NCBI RefSeq assembly: GCF_006716885.1
Contig: NZ_VFPU01000001.1
Coordinates: 1,426,001 to 1,490,000, forward strand
Direction of reading: 5' to 3'
DNA from: Ornithinimicrobium humiphilum
GTDB lineage: Bacteria > Actinomycetota > Actinomycetes > Actinomycetales > Dermatophilaceae
Length of the DNA: 64,000 bases
Shown: positions 1 to 8,845 of the stretch, one piece after another
Numbering within the stretch: position 1 is the stretch's first letter
Layout of the letters: every line of letters starts with the position of its first letter
The notes under the pieces: model-generated
What the model saw: the letters and a program-made list of their open reading frames with translations, nothing else
Database searches by the model: none
Told to the model about the DNA's origin: nothing
Program-made: the position numbers and the translations under genes

Positions 1-485
1 AGCACGACACCCGGACGGCCGACGGCGCGGAAGACCATGGCGGCGTTGTGCAGGTCGCGCATGCCGCGCATCTGGCCACCGGCCTCAGCGGCGACGGGCT
101 CCTGGTCGTAGAACCAGCCGCGGCGCAGCTGGCCCATGACGGCGGACGTGGCGCCCGGCTGGCCCTCGATCTGGGCGAAGGCGGCACGCTCGGCGCGCCG
201 GCCCAGGATGATCGTCGCGGCGAGGATCGCCAGCGGCAGACCGATGATCAGGCAGTAGACGACCTGGTCGATCCACAGGCCGACGAGGACGGCCACGACG
301 AGCACGCCCAGCGCCGCCAGCAGCATCCACCAGACGGCGGCGGGGTCGGCCTTGCGGGTCATGTCGAAGACCTGGCGGACCTGCGCCACCCGACCCGGCT
401 TCTTCGGGTCCTTGGTCTTCTTGGTGCGGCGGCCGAACAGGCCCTTCTTCGTCGGCTCGCCGGCGTCGCTCGTGCTCGTGGACAT
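1..485 (-). CDS. DUF4191 family membrane protein (partial, runs off left edge)
   Basis: The minus-strand frame opens with ATG at 485 (MSTSTSDAGEPTKKGLFGRR) and is still open at position 1, so the C-terminus is missing. A basic Lys/Arg-rich N-terminus is followed near residues 50-90 by two adjoining hydrophobic segments (one begins VWWMLLAALGVLVVAVLVGL), then a soluble part containing GQPGATSAVMGQLRRGWFYD. This matches the actinobacterial DUF4191 family (Rv2219 in M. tuberculosis), which commonly lies just downstream of lipA as it does here. Its function is unknown. The start is supported by a TATCCT box seven bases upstream, giving a leaderless transcript separate from lipA. Confidence 0.85.
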   Translation of the reverse strand, partial: MSTSTSDAGEPTKKGLFGRRTKKTKDPKKPGRVAQVRQVFDMTRKADPAAVWWMLLAALGVLVVAVLVGLWIDQVVYCLIIGLPLAILAATIILGRRAERAAFAQIEGQPGATSAVMGQLRRGWFYDQEPVAAEAGGQMRGMRDLHNAAMVFRAVGRPGVV

Positions 486-492
486 GGGGATC

Positions 493-498
493 AGGATA
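493..498 (-). promoter_or_regulatory. Leaderless -10 box for the DUF4191 gene
   Basis: TATCCT on the minus strand lies seven bases before the ATG at 485, inside the 28-bp gap after lipA. No Shine-Dalgarno sequence is present. Confidence 0.5.
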
Positions 499-513
499 CG
501 TGGTGCCGGACGG

Positions 514-1581
514 TCAGCAGGCGCTGCGTCGGACGGCGGACAGGTCCTGGCGGGGGTCGCCGGTCATACCGCTGGCGACCAGCGACGCGGCCTCCTGGCG
601 TGCCGGGACGGCGGCCTCGAACTGCTCGCGCAGGTGGCTGAGGTTCTCCGGGATCGCGCGGCCCCACTTGGTCATCGCCGAGGCGTAGAGCTTGCCCGCG
701 CGGTAGGAGCTGCGCACGAGCGGACCGGCCATGACGCCCTTGAAGCCGATCTGCTCGGCCAGGTCCGACCAGTGGAGGAACTCCTCGGGCTTGACCCAGC
801 GGTCGATCGGGTGGTGCAGCTTGGAGGGCCGGAGGTACTGCGTGATCGTGAGGATGTCGCAGCCGGCGTCGTGCAGGTCGCGCATGGCCTGCTCGATCTC
901 GTGCTCCTCCTCGCCCATGCCCAGGATGAGGTTGGACTTGGTGACGAGCTCGTTGTCGCGCGCCATCGACAGCACCTTCAGCGACTTGTCGTAGGTGAAG
1001 GCCGGGCGGATCTTCTTGAAGATGCGCGGGACGGTCTCGAGGTTGTGCGCGAACACCTCGGGGCGGGCGTCGAAGACCTGCTGGACCAGCTCGGGCACGG
1101 CGCCGAAGTCGGGCGGGAGGATCTCCACGCCGGTGTTCGGGTTGAGCTCGTGGACCTTACGGATGACCTCGGCGTAGAGCCACGCCGCGCCGTCCTTCTG
1201 GTCGTCGCGGGCGACACCGGTGATGGTGGCGTAGCGCAGGTCCATCTTCTGGATGGACTCGGCGACCTTGCGGGGCTCGTCCATGTCCAGGGGGCCGGGG
1301 CGGCCGGTGGCGATGTCGCAGAAGTCGCAACGCCGGGTGCAGATGTCACCGCCGATGAGGAAGGTGGCCTCGCGGTCCTCCCAGCACTCGAAGATGTTGG
1401 GACAGCCGGCCTCCTGGCAGACCGTGTGCAGGCCGCCGGTCTTGACCATCGAGTGCAGCTCGCGGTATTCCGGGCCCATCTTGGCGGTGGTGCGGATCCA
1501 CGACGGCTTGCGCTCGATCGGCGTCTCGGCGTTGCGGGCCTCGACCCGCAGCATGCGCCGGCCCTCGGGTGCGACGGTCAC
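514..1581 (-). CDS. lipA: Lipoyl synthase
   Basis: This is a 355-residue radical-SAM enzyme that inserts two sulfurs into protein-bound octanoyl groups to make lipoyl cofactor. The auxiliary 4Fe-4S cluster cysteines are C55, C60 and C66. The radical-SAM cluster is C81, C85 and C88 (CTRRCDFC). The terminal RSSY motif near residues 290-293 supplies the serine ligand typical of LipA. Length is normal for actinobacteria. The GTG start at 1581 follows AGGAG about nine bases upstream. It works with lipB (8113-8757) and modifies the E2 protein encoded at 10590-12473. The usual adjacency of lipB and lipA is broken here by about 6.5 kb of unrelated genes. The protein ends in Cys. Confidence 0.97.
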   Translation of the reverse strand: MTVAPEGRRMLRVEARNAETPIERKPSWIRTTAKMGPEYRELHSMVKTGGLHTVCQEAGCPNIFECWEDREATFLIGGDICTRRCDFCDIATGRPGPLDMDEPRKVAESIQKMDLRYATITGVARDDQKDGAAWLYAEVIRKVHELNPNTGVEILPPDFGAVPELVQQVFDARPEVFAHNLETVPRIFKKIRPAFTYDKSLKVLSMARDNELVTKSNLILGMGEEEHEIEQAMRDLHDAGCDILTITQYLRPSKLHHPIDRWVKPEEFLHWSDLAEQIGFKGVMAGPLVRSSYRAGKLYASAMTKWGRAIPENLSHLREQFEAAVPARQEAASLVASGMTGDPRQDLSAVRRSAC

Positions 1582-1717
1582 AGGGTGCTCCTAGCGTTGT
1601 CACGGTGCCCGCCGCGGCGGGCATGCACCACCCCAGCCTAAGCGCGACGAGGGGTATGCCGAAACGCGGGTGGGCAGGGGCGGCCACCGCGGATGGGAGT
1701 GCCCGGCGGTCTGCGGC

Positions 1718-3214
1718 TCAGGCCCCGTCGCTCCCGGGGCGTCGCACCCGGGCCGCCGCGACCGCGGCGACGAGGTGCCCCAGCTCCCGGCCGTCGGCGG
1801 GGTCGTAGCCGAGCGTGTCGCGGATGCGGGCCAGCCGCTCGTGCACGGTCTGCCGCCGCACGAGCAGGGCGCGTGCTGCCGCGCTGATGTTGAGGCCGTG
1901 CTCGATCCAGACGTCCAGCGTCCGCACCAGCTCCGTGCCGTGCTCGCGGTCCCAGCGACGCAGCGCCCCGAGCGCGTCGTCCAGGAAGGTGTCCAGCTGG
2001 TCGGGCGGCACGGCACCGAGCAGATGGGGCACGGTCGAGCGGCGCCAGCTGGCGGCTCCCGGGACTCCCGGGCCGACGGCCAGTCCCGCCCGGGCGCGCT
2101 GCAGCGTCCGGCCGGCCAGGGGCAGGCCGACAGGCGGCCCCACCACGAGCTCTGTGCCGGTGTCCCTGGCCGTGCCGTCGAGCAGGTCGGCCACCCGCCC
2201 GGCGGGGTCCCCGGCGGCGGCCACGGCGACGAGGCCGAGGACCTGCCCGCGCACCGCATCGACCAGGTGCGGCCCCAGGCCCTCCGCGCGGGCGAGCAGC
2301 ATCGCGCTGCGCCGGGGGTCGGCACAGGCCCCGGCCACGCCCACCACGGCGTGGTGCGGTGCGGGGTGGAAGCCGCACGACGCCATACGCGCGAGGAGCG
2401 AGGTGCGGTCGGGCGTCGTGGCGGTCCCGCGCTCGAGGAGGTCCCCGAGCAGGGCTACCCCCGCCCGGCCGGCTCCGACGCCCTCGGGCACGGACCGTTC
2501 GACCACGAGCCCCACGACGGCGGCCACCCGGTCGGCGTAGAACTGCGTCTCCGGTGAGGAGCGGGCCCCGACCAGGACGTGTCCCCACGGCGCTCCGGCG
2601 ACGCGCACGACCGAGCGGGCGGGGTGGTCGTCCGGGCGGCGAGCCGGTCCGTCCGGTGGCGCTGCTGCCGCGACGACCTGCCCCGAGAGGGTGCTCACCT
2701 CCACCGGCGCGCCGACGCTACGGGCGATGCGGACGACGACCTCCTCCACGCCCGCTCCGTCGGCGGCCTCGTCGTGGAGCTGCCTCACGAGCTCGTCGCT
2801 GCGCCGCAGCCGGGCGAGCTCGGCGGAGAGCAGGTCGGAGTTGACCTGCCGGCAGATCTCGGCGAAGGGAACCACGGCGCGGAGGACGACGAGCGGGAGG
2901 TCGGCGCGTCGCGCCTCGTCCACGATCTCCGGCGGCACCTCGGGCAGGGACCGGCCGGGCTCCAGGGCCACGGCGGCGACCCCGCGCGCGGCGACGTCCC
3001 TGACCCAGTGGCGCCGTGACCCGGCGTCCGCCCCGGCCAGGCCCAGGCCCGTGGTCAGCAGGACCTCCCCGCCGGACAGCAGCGGGGCGATCTCGTAGAT
3101 CTCGCTGGAGTGGACCCACTGCACCTCGCGCTCGCGGTGCTCGTCCCTGCCGAGGAGCTCCGGCTCCGCACGACGGACGCACTCGTGGGCGAGGAACTCG
3201 GCAAGGGTCAGCAT
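1718..3214 (-). CDS. PucR-family transcriptional regulator
   Basis: A 498-residue protein starting at MLTLAEFLAHECVRRAEPEL (ATG 3214). The open frame extends further upstream, but family alignment favours this start. The N-terminal third resembles the purine-catabolism regulatory (PucR) domain, with the characteristic VQWVHSSEIYEIAPLLSGGE and TTGLGL. The C-terminal end is a PucR-type helix-turn-helix (NISAAARALLVRRQTVHERL, about residues 435-465). It is divergently transcribed from the cytosine deaminase-permease operon across a 160-bp gap with strong inverted repeats. The likely role is a ligand-responsive regulator of that operon; the effector is not evident from sequence. Confidence 0.85.
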   Translation of the reverse strand: MLTLAEFLAHECVRRAEPELLGRDEHREREVQWVHSSEIYEIAPLLSGGEVLLTTGLGLAGADAGSRRHWVRDVAARGVAAVALEPGRSLPEVPPEIVDEARRADLPLVVLRAVVPFAEICRQVNSDLLSAELARLRRSDELVRQLHDEAADGAGVEEVVVRIARSVGAPVEVSTLSGQVVAAAAPPDGPARRPDDHPARSVVRVAGAPWGHVLVGARSSPETQFYADRVAAVVGLVVERSVPEGVGAGRAGVALLGDLLERGTATTPDRTSLLARMASCGFHPAPHHAVVGVAGACADPRRSAMLLARAEGLGPHLVDAVRGQVLGLVAVAAAGDPAGRVADLLDGTARDTGTELVVGPPVGLPLAGRTLQRARAGLAVGPGVPGAASWRRSTVPHLLGAVPPDQLDTFLDDALGALRRWDREHGTELVRTLDVWIEHGLNISAAARALLVRRQTVHERLARIRDTLGYDPADGRELGHLVAAVAAARVRRPGSDGA

Positions 3215-3249
3215 CACGGCTCCTTCGCCGGTCGTGCAGGGGTGACTCC

Positions 3250-3338
3250 GGACATCCTGTCCTGGGTCGGCGGTCCGGGACAAGACGGTCCGCCCGTTGT
3301 CGCGTGCTGTCGAGCACTGCCACGCTCGACAGCACGCG
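3250..3338. promoter_or_regulatory. Inverted repeats in the pucR/codA divergent promoter region
   Basis: Two dyads are visible. GGACA-TCC-TGTCC lies at 3250-3262. A perfect 14-bp inverted repeat, CGCGTGCTGTCGAG at 3301-3314 and CTCGACAGCACGCG at 3325-3338, is separated by ten bases. Placed between the regulator and its probable target operon, they are candidate operators. The second could also form an RNA hairpin just upstream of the codA ribosome binding site. Confidence 0.55.
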
Positions 3339-3374
3339 GCGTCATCGAGGACGCCGGGGACGAAGGAGGACCCG

Positions 3375-3875
3375 ATGACGGACGACATCCTGGAGGGAGA
3401 GGCCCCGCGGGCGGCGCAGCTCGGCGCCGCGGAGCGGGCGGGCCTCGAGGCGGCTCTCGAGGAGGCGCTGCTCGGCAAGGAGGAGGGCGGCGTCCCCATC
3501 GGGGCGGCGCTCCTGGCCGCCGACGGCACCATCCTGGGCCGGGGCCACAACCGGCGCGTGCAGCACGGCGACCCGTCCGCGCACGCCGAGACGGACGCCT
3601 TCCGTGCCGCCGGCCGCCAGCCGCACTACCGCGGCACGACGATGGTCACCACCCTCTCGCCGTGCTGGTACTGCTCGGGCCTGGTGCGGCAGTTCGGCAT
3701 CTCGCGGCTCGTCGTGGGGGAGGCACAGACCTTCTCCGGCGGGCACGACTGGCTCGCCGAGCTCGGCGTCGAGGTGATCGTGGTCGACGACGAGCGGTGC
3801 GTCGCCCTCATGACCGAGTTCATCGAGCAGCACCCGGACCTGTGGTTCGAGGACATCGGGGAGGAGCGGCCGTGA
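3375..3875 (+). CDS. Cytosine deaminase, yeast FCY1-like small zinc type
   Basis: A 166-residue nucleoside/cytosine deaminase predicted to convert cytosine to uracil plus ammonia. Zinc-site residues are visible: H70 and E72 in HAE, and C97 and C100 in SPCWYC. The sequence is strikingly like yeast cytosine deaminase rather than the large TIM-barrel E. coli CodA. It keeps the same TLSPC..C block, the GISRLVVGE segment and a C-terminus ending WFEDIGE followed by four extra residues. The ATG at 3375 follows AAGGAGGA at 3363-3370. Its GTG-TGA overlap with the permease downstream shows a two-gene salvage operon. Adenine or guanine deaminase activity is a less likely alternative. Confidence 0.88.
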   Translation: MTDDILEGEAPRAAQLGAAERAGLEAALEEALLGKEEGGVPIGAALLAADGTILGRGHNRRVQHGDPSAHAETDAFRAAGRQPHYRGTTMVTTLSPCWYCSGLVRQFGISRLVVGEAQTFSGGHDWLAELGVEVIVVDDERCVALMTEFIEQHPDLWFEDIGEERP

Positions 3876-5176
3876 CGCGCGCGACCGACGAGCCGCTGAC
3901 CGACGTGCAGGCGGCGACGGTCGACCCCGACTATCCGGTCGACCCGGTCCCGCACCACGCCCGGAAGTCCTGGTTCTCCCTGGCGGTGGTCCTGGTCGGC
4001 TTCACGATGTTCACCCCGACGATGCTGGCCGGTGCGCAGGTCGGTGCTGCCTACTCGTTCCTGCCGCTCATGGGCGTGCTCCTGCTGGGCAGCCTGGTGC
4101 TGGGCATCTACGTCAGCGCGCTGGGCTGGCTCGGCGCCAGCACCAACCTGACGACCGCGATGATGGCGCGCGCCACCTTCGGACGCGCCGGAGCCAAGAT
4201 GTCCTCCCTCCTGCTGGGCGGGACGCAGGTCGGCTGGTACGGCGTCTCCGTGGCGACCCTGGCGCTGCTCACCGGGCAGGCGCTCGGCTGGGAGAGCGAT
4301 GCCGCCGTGCGGTGGCTCATGCTCGGTTCCGGCCTGCTCATGGGCATCACCGCCTACATCGGCTACCGGGGGATGTACGTGCTGTCCCTCGTCGCGCTGC
4401 CACTGATGCTGATCCTCGGCGCCTGGGTGGCGTGGAAGGCGTTCGCCGAGGTCGGGGGAGTGGGCGAGATGCTCGCGATCAAGCCGGAGTCCACGATGGG
4501 CCTGGCCATGGCCGTGACGCTGATCGTCGGCACCTTCGCCTCCGGCGGCACGCAGGCGCCCAACTGGACGCGCTTCGCCAGGACCCCGGCGGCCGGCTTC
4601 TGGACCTGCATCGCGGCCTTCCTCGGCGCCCAGATGCTCATGCTCTTCTCGGGCGCGATCGGGGCACTGGCCTTCGGCGAGGGCGACTTCGTCGTCGTGC
4701 TCCTCAACCTGGGCCTGGTCGTGTGGGGCCTGCTGTTCCTGGTCGCCAACATCTGGACGACCAACGACAACACCGCCTACAACGTGGGTGTCGCGGGCGC
4801 CGAGCTCTTCAACTCGCGGAGGCGCAAGCCCTTCGTCATCGCGGGCGTGGTCCTCGGCACGCTGCTCGCGGTCACCGGGATCTACGACAGCCTGATCACC
4901 TACCTGGTATGGCTGGGCATCCTCATCCCGCCGCTCGGCGGCGTCATCCTGGGCGACCACCTGGCGCGGCGCGACGAGTGGGGCTCGACGACCAGCCTCG
5001 TGCCGGACGGTGTGCGCTGGGACAACATCGCCGTGTATGCCGTGGGGTGCGCCGCCGCGTGGGCGTCCAACGAGGCCGCCTTCTTCATACCGCCGGTGGT
5101 CGGGGCGCTCGTCGCGCTGCTCGGGGCGGTGCTGGTGCGCAGCCTGCGCCGTCGGCCCGCTCCGCAGCAGGGCTAG
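3872..5176 (+). CDS. codB: Cytosine/purine permease, NCS1 family (CodB-like)
   Basis: A 434-residue integral membrane protein with about twelve hydrophobic segments. Family blocks seen include NLTTAMMARATFGRAGAK, GGTQAPNWTRFARTP and ANIWTTNDNTAYNVGVAGAE, which are characteristic of cytosine permeases of the NCS1 nucleobase symporter family. The GTG start at 3872 overlaps the deaminase stop by four bases, so translation is probably coupled. Role: proton- or sodium-coupled import of cytosine to feed the deaminase. A perfect hairpin follows the stop. Cytosine is the most likely substrate because of the operon partner, but other nucleobases cannot be excluded. Confidence 0.92.
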   Translation: MTRATDEPLTDVQAATVDPDYPVDPVPHHARKSWFSLAVVLVGFTMFTPTMLAGAQVGAAYSFLPLMGVLLLGSLVLGIYVSALGWLGASTNLTTAMMARATFGRAGAKMSSLLLGGTQVGWYGVSVATLALLTGQALGWESDAAVRWLMLGSGLLMGITAYIGYRGMYVLSLVALPLMLILGAWVAWKAFAEVGGVGEMLAIKPESTMGLAMAVTLIVGTFASGGTQAPNWTRFARTPAAGFWTCIAAFLGAQMLMLFSGAIGALAFGEGDFVVVLLNLGLVVWGLLFLVANIWTTNDNTAYNVGVAGAELFNSRRRKPFVIAGVVLGTLLAVTGIYDSLITYLVWLGILIPPLGGVILGDHLARRDEWGSTTSLVPDGVRWDNIAVYAVGCAAAWASNEAAFFIPPVVGALVALLGAVLVRSLRRRPAPQQG

Positions 5177-5182
5177 CGGACG

Positions 5183-5226
5183 CGAACGGCCCGCGGCGTC
5201 CTTCGGGGGGCGCCGCGGGCCGTTCG
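5183..5226. terminator. Bidirectional terminator hairpin after codB
   Basis: A perfect 16-bp stem (CGAACGGCCCGCGGCG at 5183-5198 with its complement at 5211-5226) around a 12-base loop. It lies between the convergent codB and ABC permease genes. Confidence 0.8.
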
Positions 5227-5262
5227 TGTGCGTGGGGCGCCGTCGTGCAGGTGCCCGCCAGC

Positions 5263-6237
5263 TCAGTCGATGTCGGCGGTCCGGAACTTGGCCCAGGCCA
5301 CGACCAGCACGACGGCCAGCAGCACGGCCATGACCATCGCCCCGTGCTCCAGCGAGAGCGACTGCTCGATGGAGCGGCAGCCGTTGATGCCGTCGCAGTC
5401 GGTCCAGATCTCCCAGGTGGTGCCGTCCTGGACGAACGCGCTGATGTTGCGGGCCAGGAGGTAGCGCTGCACGCCCGACAGCGCGCTGCCCACCATGCCC
5501 TCGACGATCACGAGGTAGCCGACGACCACGCCGACCACGACTCCGCTGTGCCGCACCAGGAACCCCCCGCCGGCGCCGAGCGCGGCGGCGACCATGACGA
5601 CCACGAGGAGGCGCAGCAGCATCCACCCCAGGTCGACCCACTCCTGCCCGGTCACGCCGTCGTCGAGACGGAACCAGCGGAAGATCACTGGCACGCCGAC
5701 GAGCGTCAGACCGGCGCCGACGAGCGTGATCGGCACCGAGGCCAGCATCGGGGCCAGGACCTTGGAGACGAAGACGGGTGTGCGGCGGGGCACGAACGTC
5801 AGCCAGCTGCCCATCGTGCGGTGCGCGAACTCGGCGGCGACCGCGGTCGAGCCGAGCACCAGTGCCAGGAAGGCGAAGGGGTAGACCAGGCCCTGGAGGA
5901 GCTGGGTGTACTGCTCGGCCAGCGACGGCATCTGCCCGTACATCTCCTCGATCGTCGGCGGCCCGCCCTCCTCGCAGCCGTAGTCGATCGTCGGGTTGCC
6001 GGTCGTGCGGCGCTCCTGGGCCTCCTGCTGGAGGCACTCCTGCACGTAGCGCTGGTGGTCGGCGACGATCCGGTCGTACTCCTCGAGCATCCCGGCCCGC
6101 GCCAGGTCGATGGTGCGCGCCTGGAGGTAGACGGTGGCGAGCACGGAGATCACGATCGCGGCGGCACCGAGGATGCAGACCCACAGGATCTTGCGCGAGG
6201 CGAGGCGCCGCAGCTCGACGGTGGTGAGGCGGATCAT
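5263..6237 (-). CDS. ABC-2 type transporter permease
   Basis: A 324-residue membrane protein. A first transmembrane helix near residues 17-37 (ILWVCILGAAAIVISVLATV) is followed by a large external loop of roughly 100 residues containing cysteines, and then about five helices ending near the C-terminus. The ATG at 6237 overlaps the end of the ATPase gene by four bases (ATGA). The pair forms a simple exporter of the ABC-2 class. The segment EFAHRTMGSWLTFVPRRTPV is typical of permeases partnering DrrA/CcmA-like ATPases. The substrate is unknown and no neighbouring gene suggests one. Confidence 0.85.
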   Translation of the reverse strand: MIRLTTVELRRLASRKILWVCILGAAAIVISVLATVYLQARTIDLARAGMLEEYDRIVADHQRYVQECLQQEAQERRTTGNPTIDYGCEEGGPPTIEEMYGQMPSLAEQYTQLLQGLVYPFAFLALVLGSTAVAAEFAHRTMGSWLTFVPRRTPVFVSKVLAPMLASVPITLVGAGLTLVGVPVIFRWFRLDDGVTGQEWVDLGWMLLRLLVVVMVAAALGAGGGFLVRHSGVVVGVVVGYLVIVEGMVGSALSGVQRYLLARNISAFVQDGTTWEIWTDCDGINGCRSIEQSLSLEHGAMVMAVLLAVVLVVAWAKFRTADID

Positions 6238-7307
6238 CGATCCTCCTCCCCACGGTCGCCGGTATGCGGTGCCGCCGGGTCGCCGCCGACCGCGCCCGGG
6301 TCGACGGTCGGGGCGGGCAGTCCCTCGCCCTCGGTGAGCTCGAGGAAGATCTGCTCCAGCCCGCGACGGTTGGGCACGAGGCGCTCGACCCACAGGCCCT
6401 GCTCGCCGAGCAGGCGGGAGATCTCGGCCGGCTCGGCACCGGTGACGTTGAGCAGGCCCGCGGAGTCGTCGTCCCAGCGGGCGGCCAGTCCCTCGACCGC
6501 GTCGTGACCGGCGGGGTGCGCCATCCACTCCACGGAGAAGCCGGCGTCGCGCAGGATGCGGATCGCCGCGCCCGGGTGCCGGACGCCCACCTCGACCGTG
6601 CCGCCGCCGGCGCCGATCAGCCCGGCGACCGAGCCCTGTGCCAGCACGCGACCGCGGCCGATGATCGAGACGGTGTCGGCGATCTGCTCGATCTCCGAGA
6701 GGATGTGGCTGCTCACGAGCACCGTGCGGCCCTCGTCGCCGAGGCGGCGCATGGTGCGTCGGATCTCGGAGATGCCGGCGGGGTCCAGGCCGTTGGTCGG
6801 CTCGTCGAAGATCAGCAGGTCGGGGGACTTGAGCAGGGTCGCCGCGATGGCGAGCCGCTGCTTCATACCGAGGCTGTAGGCACGGAACTGGTCCTTGCCC
6901 CGCCCGGTGAGCCCCACGCTGTCGAGGACCTCGCCGACGCGCGACCGGGGCGTGGCGATGGCGTCGGCCAGCAGCGTGAGGTTCTTCTCCGCCGAGAAGG
7001 TGGGGAAGAACTTCGGTGACTCGACGATCGCGCCGACCCGGTCGACGACGGCGGGCAGGCGCTGCGGCACCGGCGTGCCGAAGATGTGCATCGTGCCGCT
7101 GTCGGCGGGGGTCAGGCCCAGCAGCATCCGGATCGTCGTGGTCTTGCCCGACCCGTTGGGGCCGAGGAAGCCGTGCACGCCGCCGGCGGGCACGTCGAGG
7201 TCGAGGCCGTGCACGGCGACCCGTCGCCCCCTCAGCGTCCGGAACGTCTTGCGCAACCCCCGGGTGGCGATCGCCAGCCCCTCGTCCGTCGACACGGCGA
7301 CACCCAT
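6234..7307 (-). CDS. ABC transporter ATP-binding protein
   Basis: A 357-residue ATPase. Walker A GPNGSGKTT lies at residues 49-57, the signature YSLGMKQRL at 144-152, Walker B LLIFDEP at 164-170, and a switch histidine is in SSHILSE. The C-terminal extension of about 130 residues after the nucleotide-binding domain is common in CcmA/DrrA-like exporters. It powers the permease encoded downstream with a four-base overlap. Export of a lipid, peptide or drug is possible but cannot be told from sequence. Confidence 0.9.
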   Translation of the reverse strand: MGVAVSTDEGLAIATRGLRKTFRTLRGRRVAVHGLDLDVPAGGVHGFLGPNGSGKTTTIRMLLGLTPADSGTMHIFGTPVPQRLPAVVDRVGAIVESPKFFPTFSAEKNLTLLADAIATPRSRVGEVLDSVGLTGRGKDQFRAYSLGMKQRLAIAATLLKSPDLLIFDEPTNGLDPAGISEIRRTMRRLGDEGRTVLVSSHILSEIEQIADTVSIIGRGRVLAQGSVAGLIGAGGGTVEVGVRHPGAAIRILRDAGFSVEWMAHPAGHDAVEGLAARWDDDSAGLLNVTGAEPAEISRLLGEQGLWVERLVPNRRGLEQIFLELTEGEGLPAPTVDPGAVGGDPAAPHTGDRGEEDR

Positions 7308-7418
7308 CCACAGCTCCCGTCTACCCCCGGACGGCCGTCCGGACCTGCGTCACCCAGTCAACACCCCCTCTGTGTCGTCGGGACCTCATCTGTTGCAGCG
7401 TGTCCCGCGCGATCGTGG

Positions 7419-8012
7419 TCACATCGCACCGAGACCACCGATCACCACGTAGACCAGCCCGACGATCGCGCAGGTGACGCCGACGGTGGTGCACACCCAG
7501 AAGCCCACCGACCGGGCTGCGGCCTCGATGGCGGCCGGTGGCGTGTGAGGGGGCGGGCGGGGGGACTCGTCCATCGCCGTCCTGTGCGTCCCCAGCCAGT
7601 AGAGGGCAGACACGGTGTCCTCGGGCCAGTCCTCGGTCCGGAACCGGTGGATCACCGCCCCCTCGTGGTCGAGGAGGGCCAGCACGCCGTGTCCGCCGGC
7701 CCGGCCCACGTGCGATACCCGGGAGATGGCCGCGCGGCGGAGGTAGACCGTCGGGCCGAACGTGGGGCGGACCTGGACCTCCCCGGCCGTGATGCGGATG
7801 CGCCGCCGCGCCGGGATGACCAGTCCCGCCGTCACCAGCGCCACGGTCCCGGTGATCAGCGTGACGACGGGCACGAGCACGACGTCCCCGGCCAGGGTCG
7901 TGGCGGCGACAGCCACCATGACCACGCACAGCAGCCCGCACCCTCCGACCAATACCCAGTGCCGCGGGCCAGCGCTCTCGTGCTCGATCGCGGCCCCCTC
8001 GTTCGTCGTCAT
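7419..8012 (-). CDS. Hypothetical membrane protein, PH-domain-like
   Basis: 197 residues from ATG 8012 (MTTNEGAAIEHESAGPRHWV). Two hydrophobic helices near residues 22-62 are followed by a soluble segment, RIRITAGEVQVRPTFGPTV, resembling bacterial PH-like (YdbT/DUF2244-type) membrane proteins, and a last hydrophobic hairpin at the C-terminus (SVGFWVCTTVGVTCAIVGLV). The start is set by TAGCCT eight bases upstream. A longer frame reaching 8090 has no signal. No function is known, and assignment to a named family is tentative. Confidence 0.65.
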   Translation of the reverse strand: MTTNEGAAIEHESAGPRHWVLVGGCGLLCVVMVAVAATTLAGDVVLVPVVTLITGTVALVTAGLVIPARRRIRITAGEVQVRPTFGPTVYLRRAAISRVSHVGRAGGHGVLALLDHEGAVIHRFRTEDWPEDTVSALYWLGTHRTAMDESPRPPPHTPPAAIEAAARSVGFWVCTTVGVTCAIVGLVYVVIGGLGAM

Positions 8013-8020
8013 GGCGCCCG

Positions 8021-8026
8021 AGGCTA
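8021..8026 (-). promoter_or_regulatory. Leaderless -10 box for the PH-like membrane gene
   Basis: TAGCCT on the minus strand, eight bases before the ATG at 8012. No ribosome binding site is visible. Confidence 0.5.
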
Positions 8027-8112
8027 GGCGGGGACGGTCGCCCCCCGCAGGAGTCGCGGGCCAGCCTGTGGACGACGCCCCGAGGGTCACCGCCCTTGTG
8101 GACGGCGGCCCG

Positions 8113-8757
8113 TCAGCGCGCGACGGCCCCGTCCAGCACCCGCTCCAGCTGCGCGGTCACCAGCGGCAGCACCTCGGCCACCGTCACGTCGCGGTCGAGC
8201 TCGCGCGAGAGGGAGGTGACGCCGGCGTCGGTGATCCCGCAGGGGATGACCACGTCGGCGTAGCCGAGGTCGTTGTCGCAGTTGAGCGCGAAGCCGTGCA
8301 TCGTCACGTCGTGGCTGACGCGGATGCCGATGGCGCCGATCTTGCGCTCGGGGCCACGCTCGTCGGCGGCCACCCACACGCCGGATCGTCTCTCGACGCG
8401 CATGGTCTCGACGCCGAGCTCGCGGCAGACGGTCATCATGACGTCCTCGAGGCGGCGCACGTGGGCGACGACGTCGACGGGGGAGGGCAGGCGCACGATC
8501 GGGTAGCCGACGAGCTGGCCCGGACCGTGCCAGGTGATCTTGCCGCCGCGGTCGACGTCGATGACCGGCGTGCCGTCCAGCGGGCGCTCGTGCGGCTCGG
8601 TGCGCTTGCCGGCGGTGTAGACCGCGGCGTGCTCGAGCAGCAGCACGGTGTCGGGCAGCTCGCCGGCCACGACCTGCGCGTGGACCGCCCGCTGGTGGTC
8701 CCAGGCCTGCTGGTAGTCGACGTAGTCGGGGGCGAAGCCGAGGTGCTCGAAACGCAT
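8113..8757 (-). CDS. lipB: Lipoyl(octanoyl) transferase
   Basis: A 214-residue enzyme moving octanoate from acyl carrier protein to the lipoyl lysine of E2 and GcvH proteins. The signature [18 protein letters not shown] spans residues 69-86. Catalytic K139 (RKIGAIG) and C173 (PCGI) are present. It acts before LipA (514-1581) in cofactor synthesis and supplies the two-lipoyl-domain E2 at 10590-12473. The ATG at 8757 sits six bases after TACAGT, with no Shine-Dalgarno, so the mRNA is probably leaderless. Length is normal. Confidence 0.96.
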   Translation of the reverse strand: MRFEHLGFAPDYVDYQQAWDHQRAVHAQVVAGELPDTVLLLEHAAVYTAGKRTEPHERPLDGTPVIDVDRGGKITWHGPGQLVGYPIVRLPSPVDVVAHVRRLEDVMMTVCRELGVETMRVERRSGVWVAADERGPERKIGAIGIRVSHDVTMHGFALNCDNDLGYADVVIPCGITDAGVTSLSRELDRDVTVAEVLPLVTAQLERVLDGAVAR

Positions 8758-8763
8758 GGTGCC

Positions 8764-8769
8764 ACTGTA
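8764..8769 (-). promoter_or_regulatory. Leaderless -10 box for lipB
   Basis: TACAGT on the minus strand, six bases before the lipB ATG at 8757. Confidence 0.5.
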
Positions 8770-8845
8770 CGCGCGGCCCTGTGGACAACTCCTGCGGGCG
8801 CCGGGCCCCTGCTGGCACGGTGGGTGACCTGCGAGGAGGTGGGCG

